From assembly GCA_963726335.1 (NCBI GenBank), contig CAVSCD010000010.1, positions 248,001-312,000 of the forward strand: 64,000 nt of DNA, read 5' to 3'. A program made the translations under genes and the position numbers. A model generated the notes under the pieces. The model saw only the letters and a list, made by a program, of their open reading frames with translations, had not been told where the DNA came from and did no database searches. Source of the stretch: CAVSCD01 sp963726335. GTDB lineage: Bacteria; Acidobacteriota; Aminicenantia; Aminicenantales; UBA8522. Positions within the stretch are counted from its first letter, which is position 1; each line of letters opens with the position of its first letter. Shown one piece after another: positions 1 to 12,447 of this stretch.

Positions 1-230
1 CGGCTGAAGCCTTCCCGACCCAGATCTCGCTGGACCTTGCCGGAGTTCGTCCCCGTGCCGAACCCGAGCCGGCTGAGCTCGATGCCGGATTTCCCCAGCG
101 GGACGAGGTCCGGCCTGAATCCCTTGGGCACGGCAGATACCAGATCCTGCCAGGGTGTGATCATGGCGCCGGCGGCGAGCATTCCGGTCCTGCGCAAGAA
201 CTGTCGTCGGTTCATCCCGGGTTCTTTCAT
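1..230 (-). CDS. Aldo/keto reductase with Tat-type leader (partial, 3' end off the window)
   Basis: About 76 residues are visible from the ATG at 230 to the window edge. The N terminus has a twin-arginine leader (RRQFLRRTG followed by a small hydrophobic stretch), then PLGKSGIELSRLGFGTG, the usual first strand of the aldo/keto reductase barrel. Such proteins are NAD(P)H-dependent oxidoreductases, and the Tat signal suggests export after cofactor loading. GGGAG lies 5 nt before the ATG, and a strong promoter (290-295/266-271) lies 35 nt upstream. A full-length protein of the same design is at 55863-56822. The family call is secure from context and motif. The substrate is unknown. Confidence 0.8.
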   Translation of the reverse strand, partial: MKEPGMNRRQFLRRTGMLAAGAMITPWQDLVSAVPKGFRPDLVPLGKSGIELSRLGFGTGTNSGKVQRDLGREGFS

Positions 231-265
231 GTCAGCTCCCTACAAGCGCTTGCCCTCACAAAGTG

Positions 266-295
266 ATGATATTCCCGGCCGCAGAAAGGTGTCAA
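266..295 (-). promoter_or_regulatory. Sigma-70-type promoter for the aldo/keto reductase
   Basis: On the minus strand TTGACA (295-290) is followed after 18 nt by TATCAT (271-266), 35 nt before the ATG at 230. The spacer differs by only two bases from the spacer of the promoter at 2505-2534, so this is one member of a repeated promoter cassette. Confidence 0.75.
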
Positions 296-394
296 GAACT
301 CATAGTCCGGCAAGTCCCCCCTGAGTTCTATTCGGCCATGGCCCTTGGCGTGGACGATCATAGAACAGGGATATCATCCTCAGTCAGGAGCTCT

Positions 395-1071
395 TTAGCC
401 GCGGCGCCGGCTTTTTTTCGAACGCCCCATCGCGGCGACGATCGCATCGCTCGTCGTAACCAGCGCAAAACCGTACGAGAGGTTGAGGAGGCTGGCCAGA
501 TGCATTTCTTCGTTGATCGTTCCCGTCCCATCCGCCGGGAAAAAGACCCGGTAATCGCGGTAGTATGCGTCTCGCGCGGTGGACTCGCAGCACATGTTCG
601 TCATGACACCCGCAATGACGATGTCCTCGATCTTGAGACACCGGAGCACGGTCTCGAGGTCGGTGTTGTAGAACGCCGAGTAGCGGTGTTTGAACACCAC
701 CTTTTCGTTCGCGCGGGGAGCGATCGAAGGATGGATTTCGCTCTCGGGGCTCCCCTCGAGACACTTCCCTTCCCACCACCATCCCATGATCCCGCTGTCG
801 AGATCGCCGGGGTGATGGACGTGACGGGTGAAGATTACGGGACGCCGCCTGCTCGAAAGCCCGGATCATCTTTTTCACCGAGGGGAGGATCGCCGCCGCG
901 CCGCAGGTGAAGGTCGGCGACGACGGGTCAAGAAGAACTCCTGCATGTCAACCACGGAGCGCGCTCTTCGCCGGATCGAACTTCATCGGGTGATCGTTGT
1001 ACGGCCGGATCTTCGCCAGCCACTCGCGGGATTTCTTGGCCAACGTCTTGTCGGTCACGTAGGGTTGCCAT
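395..1071 (-). CDS. Isochorismatase-family cysteine hydrolase (frameshifted)
   Basis: Read across frames, the protein is about 225 aa. It begins at ATG 1071, preceded by AAAAGGAGAT, with an early shift just after the start. It continues as VTDKTLAKKSREWLAKI, then VVDMQEFFLDP (shift near 945), VIFTRHVHHPG (shift near 845) and finally an unbroken 130-aa block. The block contains the family cysteine loop GVMTNMCCEST and the D of VDMQ. Family members hydrolyse isochorismate, nicotinamide or related amides by a Cys-Asp-Lys triad; the substrate here cannot be told. Three shifts in 680 nt with otherwise conserved sequence suggest sequencing indels, although a real pseudogene is possible. The promoter at 1314-1344 lies about 240 nt upstream. 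Confidence 0.75.
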
Positions 1072-1410
1072 CAGATCTCCTTTTCAATAGGTTCGGTGTC
1101 TTCTCATGACCGAAGATACGACGCACTGTTGACGTCGATGATCGTCCACCAAAAACATCCTCAGCACGTTAGATCCTGTTGATTCTGACTTTCCAGTCCT
1201 CGGGCCCGCGCTCCTCGTCGCGCCACAGGAATTTGTCTGATAGGAGATCTCTTTTTTCGCGGTGGGGAGATCACTCTTCCTGAGCTCGGAATTGACGCTC
1301 CCCTCTCGAAACGATGTTATTCCCGACCGCCAAACAGCTGTCAAGAGCTCGGAATCCGCGCCCGAATGGTTCGGCAGCAGCGATTCATCGCTCCCGTATT
1401 CTTTTCAACC
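1072..1410. other. Intergenic leader region with possible gene-end relic
   Basis: This 340-base stretch has no intact gene. It holds a minus-strand promoter (1314-1344). Between about 1180 and 1265 on the minus strand one frame reads like the end of a protein (KFLWRDEERGPEDWKVRIN then RI and a stop). I cannot place that sequence in a family. Nothing else is evident. Confidence 0.4.
1314..1344 (-). promoter_or_regulatory. Promoter upstream of the isochorismatase-like gene
   Basis: Minus-strand TTGACA (1344-1339), 19-nt spacer ending CGGGAA, then TAACAT (1319-1314). It shares the CGGGAATA-CAT right half with the promoters at 266-295 and 2505-2534 but has one extra spacer base and a weaker -10. 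It leaves an unusually long leader of about 235 nt to the isochorismatase start. Confidence 0.6.
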
Positions 1411-2488
1411 TCACCAGCCCAACCGGCCAGAATTTCCCCCTTGGCGCTTGCCCGTGTAGAGCATGGTGTAAAAACCATCGCCCTCCGGAATCAGGCACAA
1501 CGGCGTGCGAATGTCCTCGGACCAATTCGCGGCGCCCGGTTGTACGTCCAGCCTCTCCCCCTGGGGCCAGTGAACGCCATCCGATGAAACCGATATTCCC
1601 ACATGGTGCCCGTCGGGTATGTAGCTGGGATTCGTGTCATCGAGCGAACTGTCGTAAACCGCCACGAACTTCCGCCCGAGGCGCGCCACGACGGGGTTCT
1701 CGATGAATTTTCGTCAATGGGCGAGGGATTCAGGCCGGCGCAGCGCTTCCACGGGCCCGCCAGCGCCGGGGCCTCCGCGAGGCCGACGAGCCACGGGCCT
1801 TGCGGGACATGGTTGTGGCTGCCGTAAAACCCAAGCCATGTCCCTCCGGCACGCCACGGGTAAAAGGAATCCGTGCCCTGCTGGCCTTCCCACGGCTGCG
1901 ACTCCGAGTCCGGTTGCAGGACGATGCCCACATCGCTATACGGTCCGCCGATGCCGTCCCGCCCCTTTATCCGAGACACGGCGCGCCAGACGCGCCCATC
2001 CATGTGCCCGACTTCCGTGGGCTTGGAACTGGATGGCCGGTAGGCGATGTAGAACAAGTCCCACTGGTCTTCCCGTTCGTTGAACACGGGCATGGGCGCC
2101 AGAGTGAGAAGCGCGTGTCGTTGAGGTCCATCGCCCCGCTGGTTTCATAAAGCGTCGAGGCCCGCCGCCAGTTGCGGGCGTCGGGGCTGATCCAATGGGC
2201 GAGCCGCATCCGCGCCCAGAACGGATCTCCCGCCATCTCCGCCACGAAGAGGTGATACCTACCCCCTTCCTTGACCACGCTTCCGCCTTCGAAGCCGTAC
2301 ATGTTTCCAGAGAGGTCTGGATGGTCCACGTCTATCACCGGGGCCAACGGCGCGTCGACAACTTCAAACCGCAGGGAATCCGGCGCCGGCGCTTCGGACG
2401 CGCGACGAACAGTGGACAAACGACAGCCGTACGCCAGACAGATGACGGCGGCGATGGTCAACAATGACTTTTTATTCATGGCCATCAT
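1411..2488 (-). CDS. Secreted beta-propeller glycosidase-like lipoprotein (frameshifted)
   Basis: The protein has a signal peptide with a lipobox (LAYGC), so it is probably a lipoprotein. It then shows repeated blades typical of GH43/GH32-like five-bladed propellers: VKEGGRYHLFVAEMAG, GDPFWARMRLAHWISPD, EDQWDLFYIAYR, AGGTWLGFYGSHNH, GPWLVGLAEAPALAGPWKR, RKFVAVYDSSLDDTN and DGFYTMLYTGKRQGG. Three frames must be joined (shifts near 2090 and 1690), and a third shift near 1420 may extend the end to about 1390 (VGLVRLKRIRER). About 360 aa. It presumably acts on a carbohydrate at the cell surface. No catalytic residues can be assigned with confidence, so it could be a binding protein. ATG 2488 or the third in-frame ATG at 2479 may be the start; neither has a clear ribosome site. 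Confidence 0.7.
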
Positions 2489-2504
2489 GAGTTTATGGTT
2501 TGAG

Positions 2505-2534
2505 ATGATATTCCCGTCCGTAGAAAGGTGTCAA
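2505..2534 (-). promoter_or_regulatory. Promoter for the propeller lipoprotein
   Basis: Minus-strand TTGACA (2534-2529), an 18-nt spacer, and TATCAT (2510-2505), 16 nt before ATG 2488. The bases flanking the -35 box and the spacer match the 266-295 promoter almost completely, giving a shared block of about 33 bp. Confidence 0.75.
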
Positions 2535-2687
2535 GAACGCAGGCTCCGCCTGGCCCAACCGGGGATCTTGACCACGTGTGACTCGATTAAGCCAATCCCA
2601 TCCGAGACGCCGCCGCCTTGCCATTTTTTTGGCATAGCCGCCATCCTGGCGGCCGAGGAAAGGTCAGCCTCGTCGGAGTCCTTGTCA

Positions 2688-2717
2688 TTGACACGTCCTC
2701 CCAGGCGCGAATATCAT
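2688..2717 (+). promoter_or_regulatory. Promoter for the methyltransferase gene
   Basis: TTGACA (2688-2693), an 18-nt spacer ending GCGAA, and TATCAT (2712-2717). It has the same architecture as the three neighbouring minus-strand promoters but sits on the opposite strand. The ATG at 2800 follows 82 nt later. Confidence 0.7.
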
Positions 2718-2799
2718 GACTTCTTAATGGCAGTTATCATTGTCGCGGGTTAATCTCACCGGGAGCGCGTTCTGTCCGGGATCGGCTGAGGGGGGGAAA

Positions 2800-3507
2800 A
2801 TGAAGGCTCCTGAGACCGAAAAAGCTCATGCCCGGCGCGAGGCGAGCGGATTCTTCAGCAAGTTCATGATCGGTAAGGGACTGGACATCGGCTATCGCGG
2901 TAAGGTCCCTGACGCCGAAACGGTGCTGCCTGAGGCGCTGGGGATCGAACTGGACTATCCGGGTTACGATGGGAAGCGGCTTCCCTTTGCCGACGCGTCG
3001 CAAGATTACGTCTACAGCTCCCATTGCCTGGAGCATATTAAGGGCTATCGCGGCGCGATCCGGGAGTGGTTCCGGGTCATTCGCGTCGGGGGCTTCCTGA
3101 TCATCGCCGTCCCGCATCAGTTCATGTACGAAAAGAGGGCGCATCTGCCGTCCCGGTGGAACGCCGACCACAAGCGGTTCTACACGCCAGCTACGCTTCT
3201 GCGGGAGGTTGAGGGATCGTTGACGCCAAATACTTACCGGCTTCGGCTCCTGCACGATTGTGACTTGGGCAATGACTATTCGATCCCCTCCGACCGGCAC
3301 GCTGGCGGAGAGTACCAGATCGAAATGGTCATCGAGAAGGTCCGGGCGCCGGCGTGGGGCCTGGACCGCAGCCGGCTGCTGCTTCGGAAGGGCACGTTGG
3401 CGGAACGCATTTGCGTCGGGGCGTGCGCCTTCTGCGAACTCCTTTTCGGCGGCGAACGTCAACTCCAGGCGGCGGATGATCCGGTCGACGACCGCCTACT
3501 CGGTTAG
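2800..3507 (+). CDS. Class I SAM-dependent methyltransferase
   Basis: 235 aa from ATG 2800, chosen because a G-run (GGGGGG) lies 5 nt upstream and the family fold begins soon after; an in-frame start at 2740 lacks a ribosome site. Motif I appears as GLDIGYRG, the acidic motif II as GIELDYPGYDGK, and the post-motif as YVYSSHCLEHIKGY with REWFRVIRVGGFLIIAVP, the usual Methyltransf_11 pattern. It probably methylates a small molecule or sugar; the substrate is unknown. The last 30 or so codons lie antisense to a transposase relic, so the C terminus may have been replaced by read-through into that relic. Confidence 0.75.
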   Translation: MKAPETEKAHARREASGFFSKFMIGKGLDIGYRGKVPDAETVLPEALGIELDYPGYDGKRLPFADASQDYVYSSHCLEHIKGYRGAIREWFRVIRVGGFLIIAVPHQFMYEKRAHLPSRWNADHKRFYTPATLLREVEGSLTPNTYRLRLLHDCDLGNDYSIPSDRHAGGEYQIEMVIEKVRAPAWGLDRSRLLLRKGTLAERICVGACAFCELLFGGERQLQAADDPVDDRLLG

Positions 3508-3645
3508 AGAGAAGACGGCCTTCATCATGCCGCCGCCTCGGGAACAGATCAGCGGGTCCGCCTCATAAACGTTCCGCATCATCTCCGGCCGACCCTTGGA
3601 ATAGCCGACCTTACACTCCAGGTTCATCCCCGATCCCGAATTCGG
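3440..3645 (-). pseudogene. Decayed C-terminal fragment of an IS91-like transposase
   Basis: On the minus strand the frame through ATG 3627 reads YSKGRPEMMRNVYEADPL, then LICSRGGGMMKAVFSLTE, a TAG (3498-3496), then AVVDRIIRRLEL. This matches the usual tail of IS91-type transposases (a YEVDPL-x-CPKCGG-x-MKVIAFI pattern followed by a short helix). The second zinc cysteine is lost (CPKC became CSRG) and there is an internal stop, so it is dead. No transposase body, ends or target duplication are visible. It overlaps the 3' end of the methyltransferase. Confidence 0.5.
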
Positions 3646-3667
3646 GTGCCGGCTCCCTCGCCAGCCC

Positions 3668-5809
3668 TCACTGCGCCGCTGGCTTCCGCAGCATGATCCG
3701 GCTGTCGGCCACCGAGGCGCCTTGGCCCTTGGGGTGGACGATCAGCGGGTTGATGTCGAGCTCGGAGATCTCGGGGTGTTCGGTGACCATGGCGGAGAGC
3801 CGCAGGAGGATCTCTTCGATCGCCGCCAAGTCGGACGGCGGGGCGCCCCGCACACCGGTCAGGATCTTGAAAGCCCGGATCTGCCGGATCATCCTGTGGG
3901 CGGAGGCGCGCCACATGGGGGCCACCCGGAAGGTCACGTCCTTGAGCACTTCGACGAACGAGCCGCCGAGCCCGAACATAAGCATGGGTCCGAAACGGGG
4001 ATCGCGGGTGGCGCCAAGAATGACCTCGACGCCCTTCTGCGCCATCTCCTCGACGAGGACGCCCTGGATGCGGGCTCCCGGCGCGGCCTTCTCGACGTTA
4101 GCGATGATTTTATCATAGGCGGCCGCCGCCTCGGGTCCGTTGACATTGAGCATGACGCCGCCCGCGTCCCACTTGTGGACGACTTCGGCCGACATGATCT
4201 TCATGACGACAGGCTTGCCGAAGCTCGAGGCGATCTTCGCCGCCTCGGCCGCGCTCGTGGCCAGGCCGCTCTTGAGCAGCGGCAGGCGATAGCACTCGAG
4301 AAGCGGCCGGCACTCGGACTGGGTCAGGTATTTCTCGTCCCGGCCGTCCAGGGCGTCTTTGATGATCCGGCGGGCTTTATCGACATCATGATTGGCGAAC
4401 TCCACGTCCACCCTGTCGGGAACTTCCTCGAGCTCGACCAGCCGGGCGGCCGCCGCCAGCGCCAGCACCGCGTTTTCGGGAAACGGGTAGTTCGGGACAC
4501 CCTCGCTTCGCAGGATCTCTACCCCGGCCGTGACGTCTTTCGCGCCCATGAAGGAGCAGACGACGGGCTTATTCAAACCCCGGGCGGCGGCGGGAATGAT
4601 CCTGGCCGTGCCCTCGATATCGGTCATGGATTGGGGGGTGAGGATGACGATCCCCATGTCCACGTTCGGGTCTTCGAGCACCGTGCGGACCGCGATCTGA
4701 TACCGGTCGGCCCGGGCGTCTCCGATCACGTCCACGGGATTGCGGAGCGAAGCGGACGCCGGCAGACCCCCTTTCAGCTTGGCCTTGGTTTCGTCGGCTA
4801 GAGAGGCCATCTTCAGCCCCGACCGCACGGCCATGTCGGTCGCCATGATCCCGGGGCCGCCGGCGTTGGTGACGATGGCCAGGCGGTTGCCCTTGGGCAT
4901 GGGTTGGGTTGTGTAGAGGGCGGCGTAATCGAACAGCTCGGCGATCGTATCCACCCGCTGGACGCCGCTCTGGATCAGGACGGCGTCGTAAACGCTGTCC
5001 GAGCCGGCGAGAGAACCGGTGTGGCTGCTCACCGCCTTGGCGCCCTCGGGGGAGCGTCCGGACTTGAGGCCGAGCATCGGTTTTCCCGTTTTCCAGAAGA
5101 TCTCCCGGGCCGTTTCGATGAAAGCCCGGCCGTTCGTGATGTCCTCGAGATACATGGCGATCACGTGGGTCTTGTCGTCTTCCGCCAGGTAGGACAGCAG
5201 GTCGATCTCGTTGACGTCCGCCTTGTTGCCGAAGCTGACGAATTTGCTGAAGCCCATCCGCCGCTCCTCCGCATAATCGAGGACCGAGGTGCAGAGGGCG
5301 CCGCTCTGGGAGATGAAGGCCAGGTTGCCGGCCTGGGGCATCTTGCGGGCGAAGGTGGCGTTGAGGCGGACGACCGGATCGGTGTTGATGATCCCGAGAC
5401 AGTTGGGACCGATGAGCCGGATGCCGGCCTTGTGCAAAGCCTTCTGCAGCTCCTTTTCGAGGGCCGCCCCTTCGCTCCCCGATTCCTTGAACCCGGCGGA
5501 AAGCAACACGATGGCCTTGACGCCGGTCTCGGAGGCCTGCTGGACGACGTCAAGAACGGCCGCCGCCGGGACCACGACCACCGCCAGGTCCGCGGGCCTG
5601 GGCAGCTCTTTGAGCGAGGGATAGGCGTGAACGCCCAGAACGGACTGCGCCTTGGGGTTGACGGGATACACGGGACCGTTGAATTCGGTGAAGAGAAGAT
5701 TCCGCAGGAGGTCATTGCCCACCGTGTGGGGCTTGGTCGAAGCGCCGACCAGGGCGATCGATTTGGGATTAAAAAATGCGTCGAGTTTCAAAAGATTTTC
5801 CTTGGCCAT
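3668..5809 (-). CDS. Acetate-CoA ligase (ADP-forming), fused alpha and beta chains
   Basis: 713 aa, intact. Residues about 10-105 form a CoA-binding Rossmann domain (SIALVGAST, VNPKAQSVLGV). Residues about 150-300 are the succinyl-CoA-ligase-like alpha part with ISQSGALC and the phosphorylated histidine in SSHTGSLAGSD (about residue 260). Residues about 490-710 are the ATP-grasp beta part (GKPVVMKIMSAEVVHKWDAG, LGATRDPRFGP). The enzyme interconverts acyl-CoA + ADP + Pi and acid + ATP, giving substrate-level ATP in fermenters of amino acids or sugars. A GGAG-type site precedes ATG 5809 at a long spacing. It lies 90 nt behind gyrA, with a palindrome between. Confidence 0.9.
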   Translation of the reverse strand: MAKENLLKLDAFFNPKSIALVGASTKPHTVGNDLLRNLLFTEFNGPVYPVNPKAQSVLGVHAYPSLKELPRPADLAVVVVPAAAVLDVVQQASETGVKAIVLLSAGFKESGSEGAALEKELQKALHKAGIRLIGPNCLGIINTDPVVRLNATFARKMPQAGNLAFISQSGALCTSVLDYAEERRMGFSKFVSFGNKADVNEIDLLSYLAEDDKTHVIAMYLEDITNGRAFIETAREIFWKTGKPMLGLKSGRSPEGAKAVSSHTGSLAGSDSVYDAVLIQSGVQRVDTIAELFDYAALYTTQPMPKGNRLAIVTNAGGPGIMATDMAVRSGLKMASLADETKAKLKGGLPASASLRNPVDVIGDARADRYQIAVRTVLEDPNVDMGIVILTPQSMTDIEGTARIIPAAARGLNKPVVCSFMGAKDVTAGVEILRSEGVPNYPFPENAVLALAAAARLVELEEVPDRVDVEFANHDVDKARRIIKDALDGRDEKYLTQSECRPLLECYRLPLLKSGLATSAAEAAKIASSFGKPVVMKIMSAEVVHKWDAGGVMLNVNGPEAAAAYDKIIANVEKAAPGARIQGVLVEEMAQKGVEVILGATRDPRFGPMLMFGLGGSFVEVLKDVTFRVAPMWRASAHRMIRQIRAFKILTGVRGAPPSDLAAIEEILLRLSAMVTEHPEISELDINPLIVHPKGQGASVADSRIMLRKPAAQ

Positions 5810-5854
5810 GATGGCTTAAGCTCTCCTTTCATTCATTTTGGTTCATATATGTAT

Positions 5855-5868
5855 GAATCCATGGATTC
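5855..5868. promoter_or_regulatory. Perfect palindrome upstream of the acetate-CoA ligase gene
   Basis: GAATCCATGGATTC (5855-5868) is a perfect 14-bp palindrome, and TTCATATATGTATGAA (5842-5857) beside it is a second inverted repeat with a 4-nt loop. Both lie in the 90-nt gap between gyrA and the ligase start. They could be an operator or an mRNA hairpin; there is no T-run for a terminator. Confidence 0.35.
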
Positions 5869-5898
5869 CATGCCGTGCGTTTTTGCCGATGACGGACG

Positions 5899-8406
<2,508 letters not shown>

Positions 8407-8434
8407 CTTGGTCAGGTCCTTTCGGTGGTCCGGC

Positions 8435-10824
<2,390 letters not shown>

Positions 10825-10901
10825 AATGTCGAACTCATTGATATAAGACGATTTACGAAGATAAAAATCTCATTCCAAAAGGGCTCCGTGAAGAGGTTTT
10901 T

Positions 10902-10930
10902 ATTATAGCCAAAACGGGGTCTCAAGTAAA
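10902..10930 (-). promoter_or_regulatory. Promoter of the gyrBA operon
   Basis: Minus-strand TTTACT (10930-10925), 17-nt spacer, perfect TATAAT (10907-10902), about 78 nt before the gyrB ATG. Confidence 0.65.
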
Positions 10931-10999
10931 GGGCGGAGGCGCTGATTTTCCACTATATTTTGTGCCCCCGAAAATCGGCCATCACAACGATTTGTGGAT

Positions 11000-11028
11000 T
11001 TGCCAGCCGGCCGCTTTTTGATTATAAT
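11000..11028 (+). promoter_or_regulatory. Promoter of the OBG/DRG-like GTPase
   Basis: TTGCCA (11000-11005), 17-nt spacer, TATAAT (11023-11028), 20 nt before the ATG at 11049. It diverges from the gyrB promoter about 70 bp away. Confidence 0.7.
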
Positions 11029-11048
11029 CACGGCCGTGGAAGCGTAAC

Positions 11049-12038
11049 ATGCCGGCCAACCTGACACCCCAGTATCTCGAGGCCGACCGCAAATTCCGGG
11101 AGGCCAAAACCCCCCAGGAAAAGCTCGACGCCCTCGACGAAATGATGGCCACGATCCCCAAGCACAAGGGGACCGAAAAGATGCGGGCCATGATCAAGAC
11201 CAATATCTCCAAGTTCAAGGCGGCCATGCAGTCCCGCCCGGGCACGGCCCACCGGGGGCCGAGCTTCCACGTCGAAAGGTCCGGGGCCGGCCAGGTGGCG
11301 GTCATCGGTCCGCCGAACAGCGGCAAATCCAGCCTCATCGCGGCGCTCACAGGGGCCCAGCCCGAAGTCGGGGACTACCCGTATACGACCCGCGCGCCAG
11401 CCCCCTTCATGATGAAGTTCGAGAACATCCTGATCCAGCTCGTCGACACTCCCCCGCTCGCTCCTGACGATATCGAGTCCGACGTCGTCGAGGTGGTCAA
11501 GGCCGCCGACGCGGCCCTCTTCGTCCTCGACCTCGAGGACCAGGACTCGGCCGGGGTGGTCGAGAAGCTCCTCGCCAACCTGAAGGAGAGGCGGCTCGAA
11601 TTCATCGCGCCCGACCAGCCCCCGCCCGCGGAGCGGACCCAGTTCGTCAAGAGGGCCATCGCCCCGGCGAACAAGTGCGATGTGTCCGATGCGCCGGACA
11701 ACCTGGTCTTTCTCAAGGAGTATTTCGGGAACAGGCTCTCCTTCCGGCCGGTCTCCGCCAAGCGTGGGGACGGCATCGAAGACCTGCGCCGGGACATCTT
11801 CCGGTACCTCGACATCATCCGAACCTACAGCAAAGTCCCGGGCAAGAAGCCGACCTTCAACGACCCGTTCTCGCTCAAAAAAGGCACCTCGGTCGGTGAA
11901 ATGGCGCGCGCCGTCCACAAGGACTTCGTGGAGAAATTCAAGTACGCCCGGCTCTGGAGGCGGGATTCGCTCCAAGGGCAGATGGTCAACCGGGACTTCA
12001 TCCTCGAAGACGGCGACGTCGTCGAATTGCATATTTAA
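11049..12038 (+). CDS. OBG/DRG-like GTPase with C-terminal TGS domain
   Basis: 329 aa, intact. After about 75 residues of charged N-terminal helix come the G motifs: Walker A GPPNSGKSS, switch region YTTRAP, G3 QLVDTPPLAPDD and G4 NKCD (about residue 213), with PVSAKRGDG as G5. The last 65 residues (KKGTSVGEMARAVHKDF to LEDGDVVELHI) are a TGS domain. The order helix-G domain-TGS resembles the DRG/Rbg branch better than bacterial Obg or YchF, although the insert between G4 and G5 is short. Such proteins bind ribosomes or translation factors. G3 is DTPP rather than DTPG, which may change hydrolysis. No operon partner is visible. Confidence 0.75.
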   Translation: MPANLTPQYLEADRKFREAKTPQEKLDALDEMMATIPKHKGTEKMRAMIKTNISKFKAAMQSRPGTAHRGPSFHVERSGAGQVAVIGPPNSGKSSLIAALTGAQPEVGDYPYTTRAPAPFMMKFENILIQLVDTPPLAPDDIESDVVEVVKAADAALFVLDLEDQDSAGVVEKLLANLKERRLEFIAPDQPPPAERTQFVKRAIAPANKCDVSDAPDNLVFLKEYFGNRLSFRPVSAKRGDGIEDLRRDIFRYLDIIRTYSKVPGKKPTFNDPFSLKKGTSVGEMARAVHKDFVEKFKYARLWRRDSLQGQMVNRDFILEDGDVVELHI

Positions 12039-12447
12039 GCTCTGGAGCGCCGCCCTTTTCGTTAGCGGGGAGATCTCGAATAGGGTCCTGTCACGGCGCG
12101 TCCCTGTCCGTCCTCGCGCCGGTCGATGATGATCCTGAATCATCGCCTGTTCACCCTTGGGCCCCCAGGCAAACTGATAATCAAGAGTTTTTTCTGGATA
12201 TTTCGCAGAATAGCGGCTCCGAGTTGCTCCGCCGCCCTTCTGATGGTCGCTCCGAAGACTCCGCTTCCCGCCGGTCCCCGTCGCTCCGGGCGGGCAGGGA
12301 TTGGCGCCGTGCCACCCTCCGATGATCCATCGTCTTCACGAAAAGCCGGCATGACTTCGCTCCGGCGGCAGATGGCGTCGGCCTTGTGTCGAGGCAGCGG
12401 TTCGCTGTATATTTTTCGGGTACGTAGGACGGAAGGAGGTTCGCCGG
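12039..12447. other. 409-base intergenic region
   Basis: There is no convincing gene. A 70-codon minus-strand frame (12140-12352) is rich in Arg, Gly and Pro and has no family signature. It may be a copy of a dispersed repeat, but no second copy is in the window. A weak promoter for the downstream gene lies at its right end. Confidence 0.4.
12384..12413 (+). promoter_or_regulatory. Possible promoter of the glycosidase-like gene at 12448
   Basis: TTGTGT (12384-12389), 18-nt spacer, TATATT (12408-12413), about 35 nt before the ATG. The -35 box is poor. Confidence 0.35.

Noticed and set aside
12140..12352. 70-codon minus-strand frame in the intergenic region
   Set aside because: No ribosome site, no family signature, and biased Arg/Gly/Pro composition; it may be repeat-derived but no second copy is in the window.
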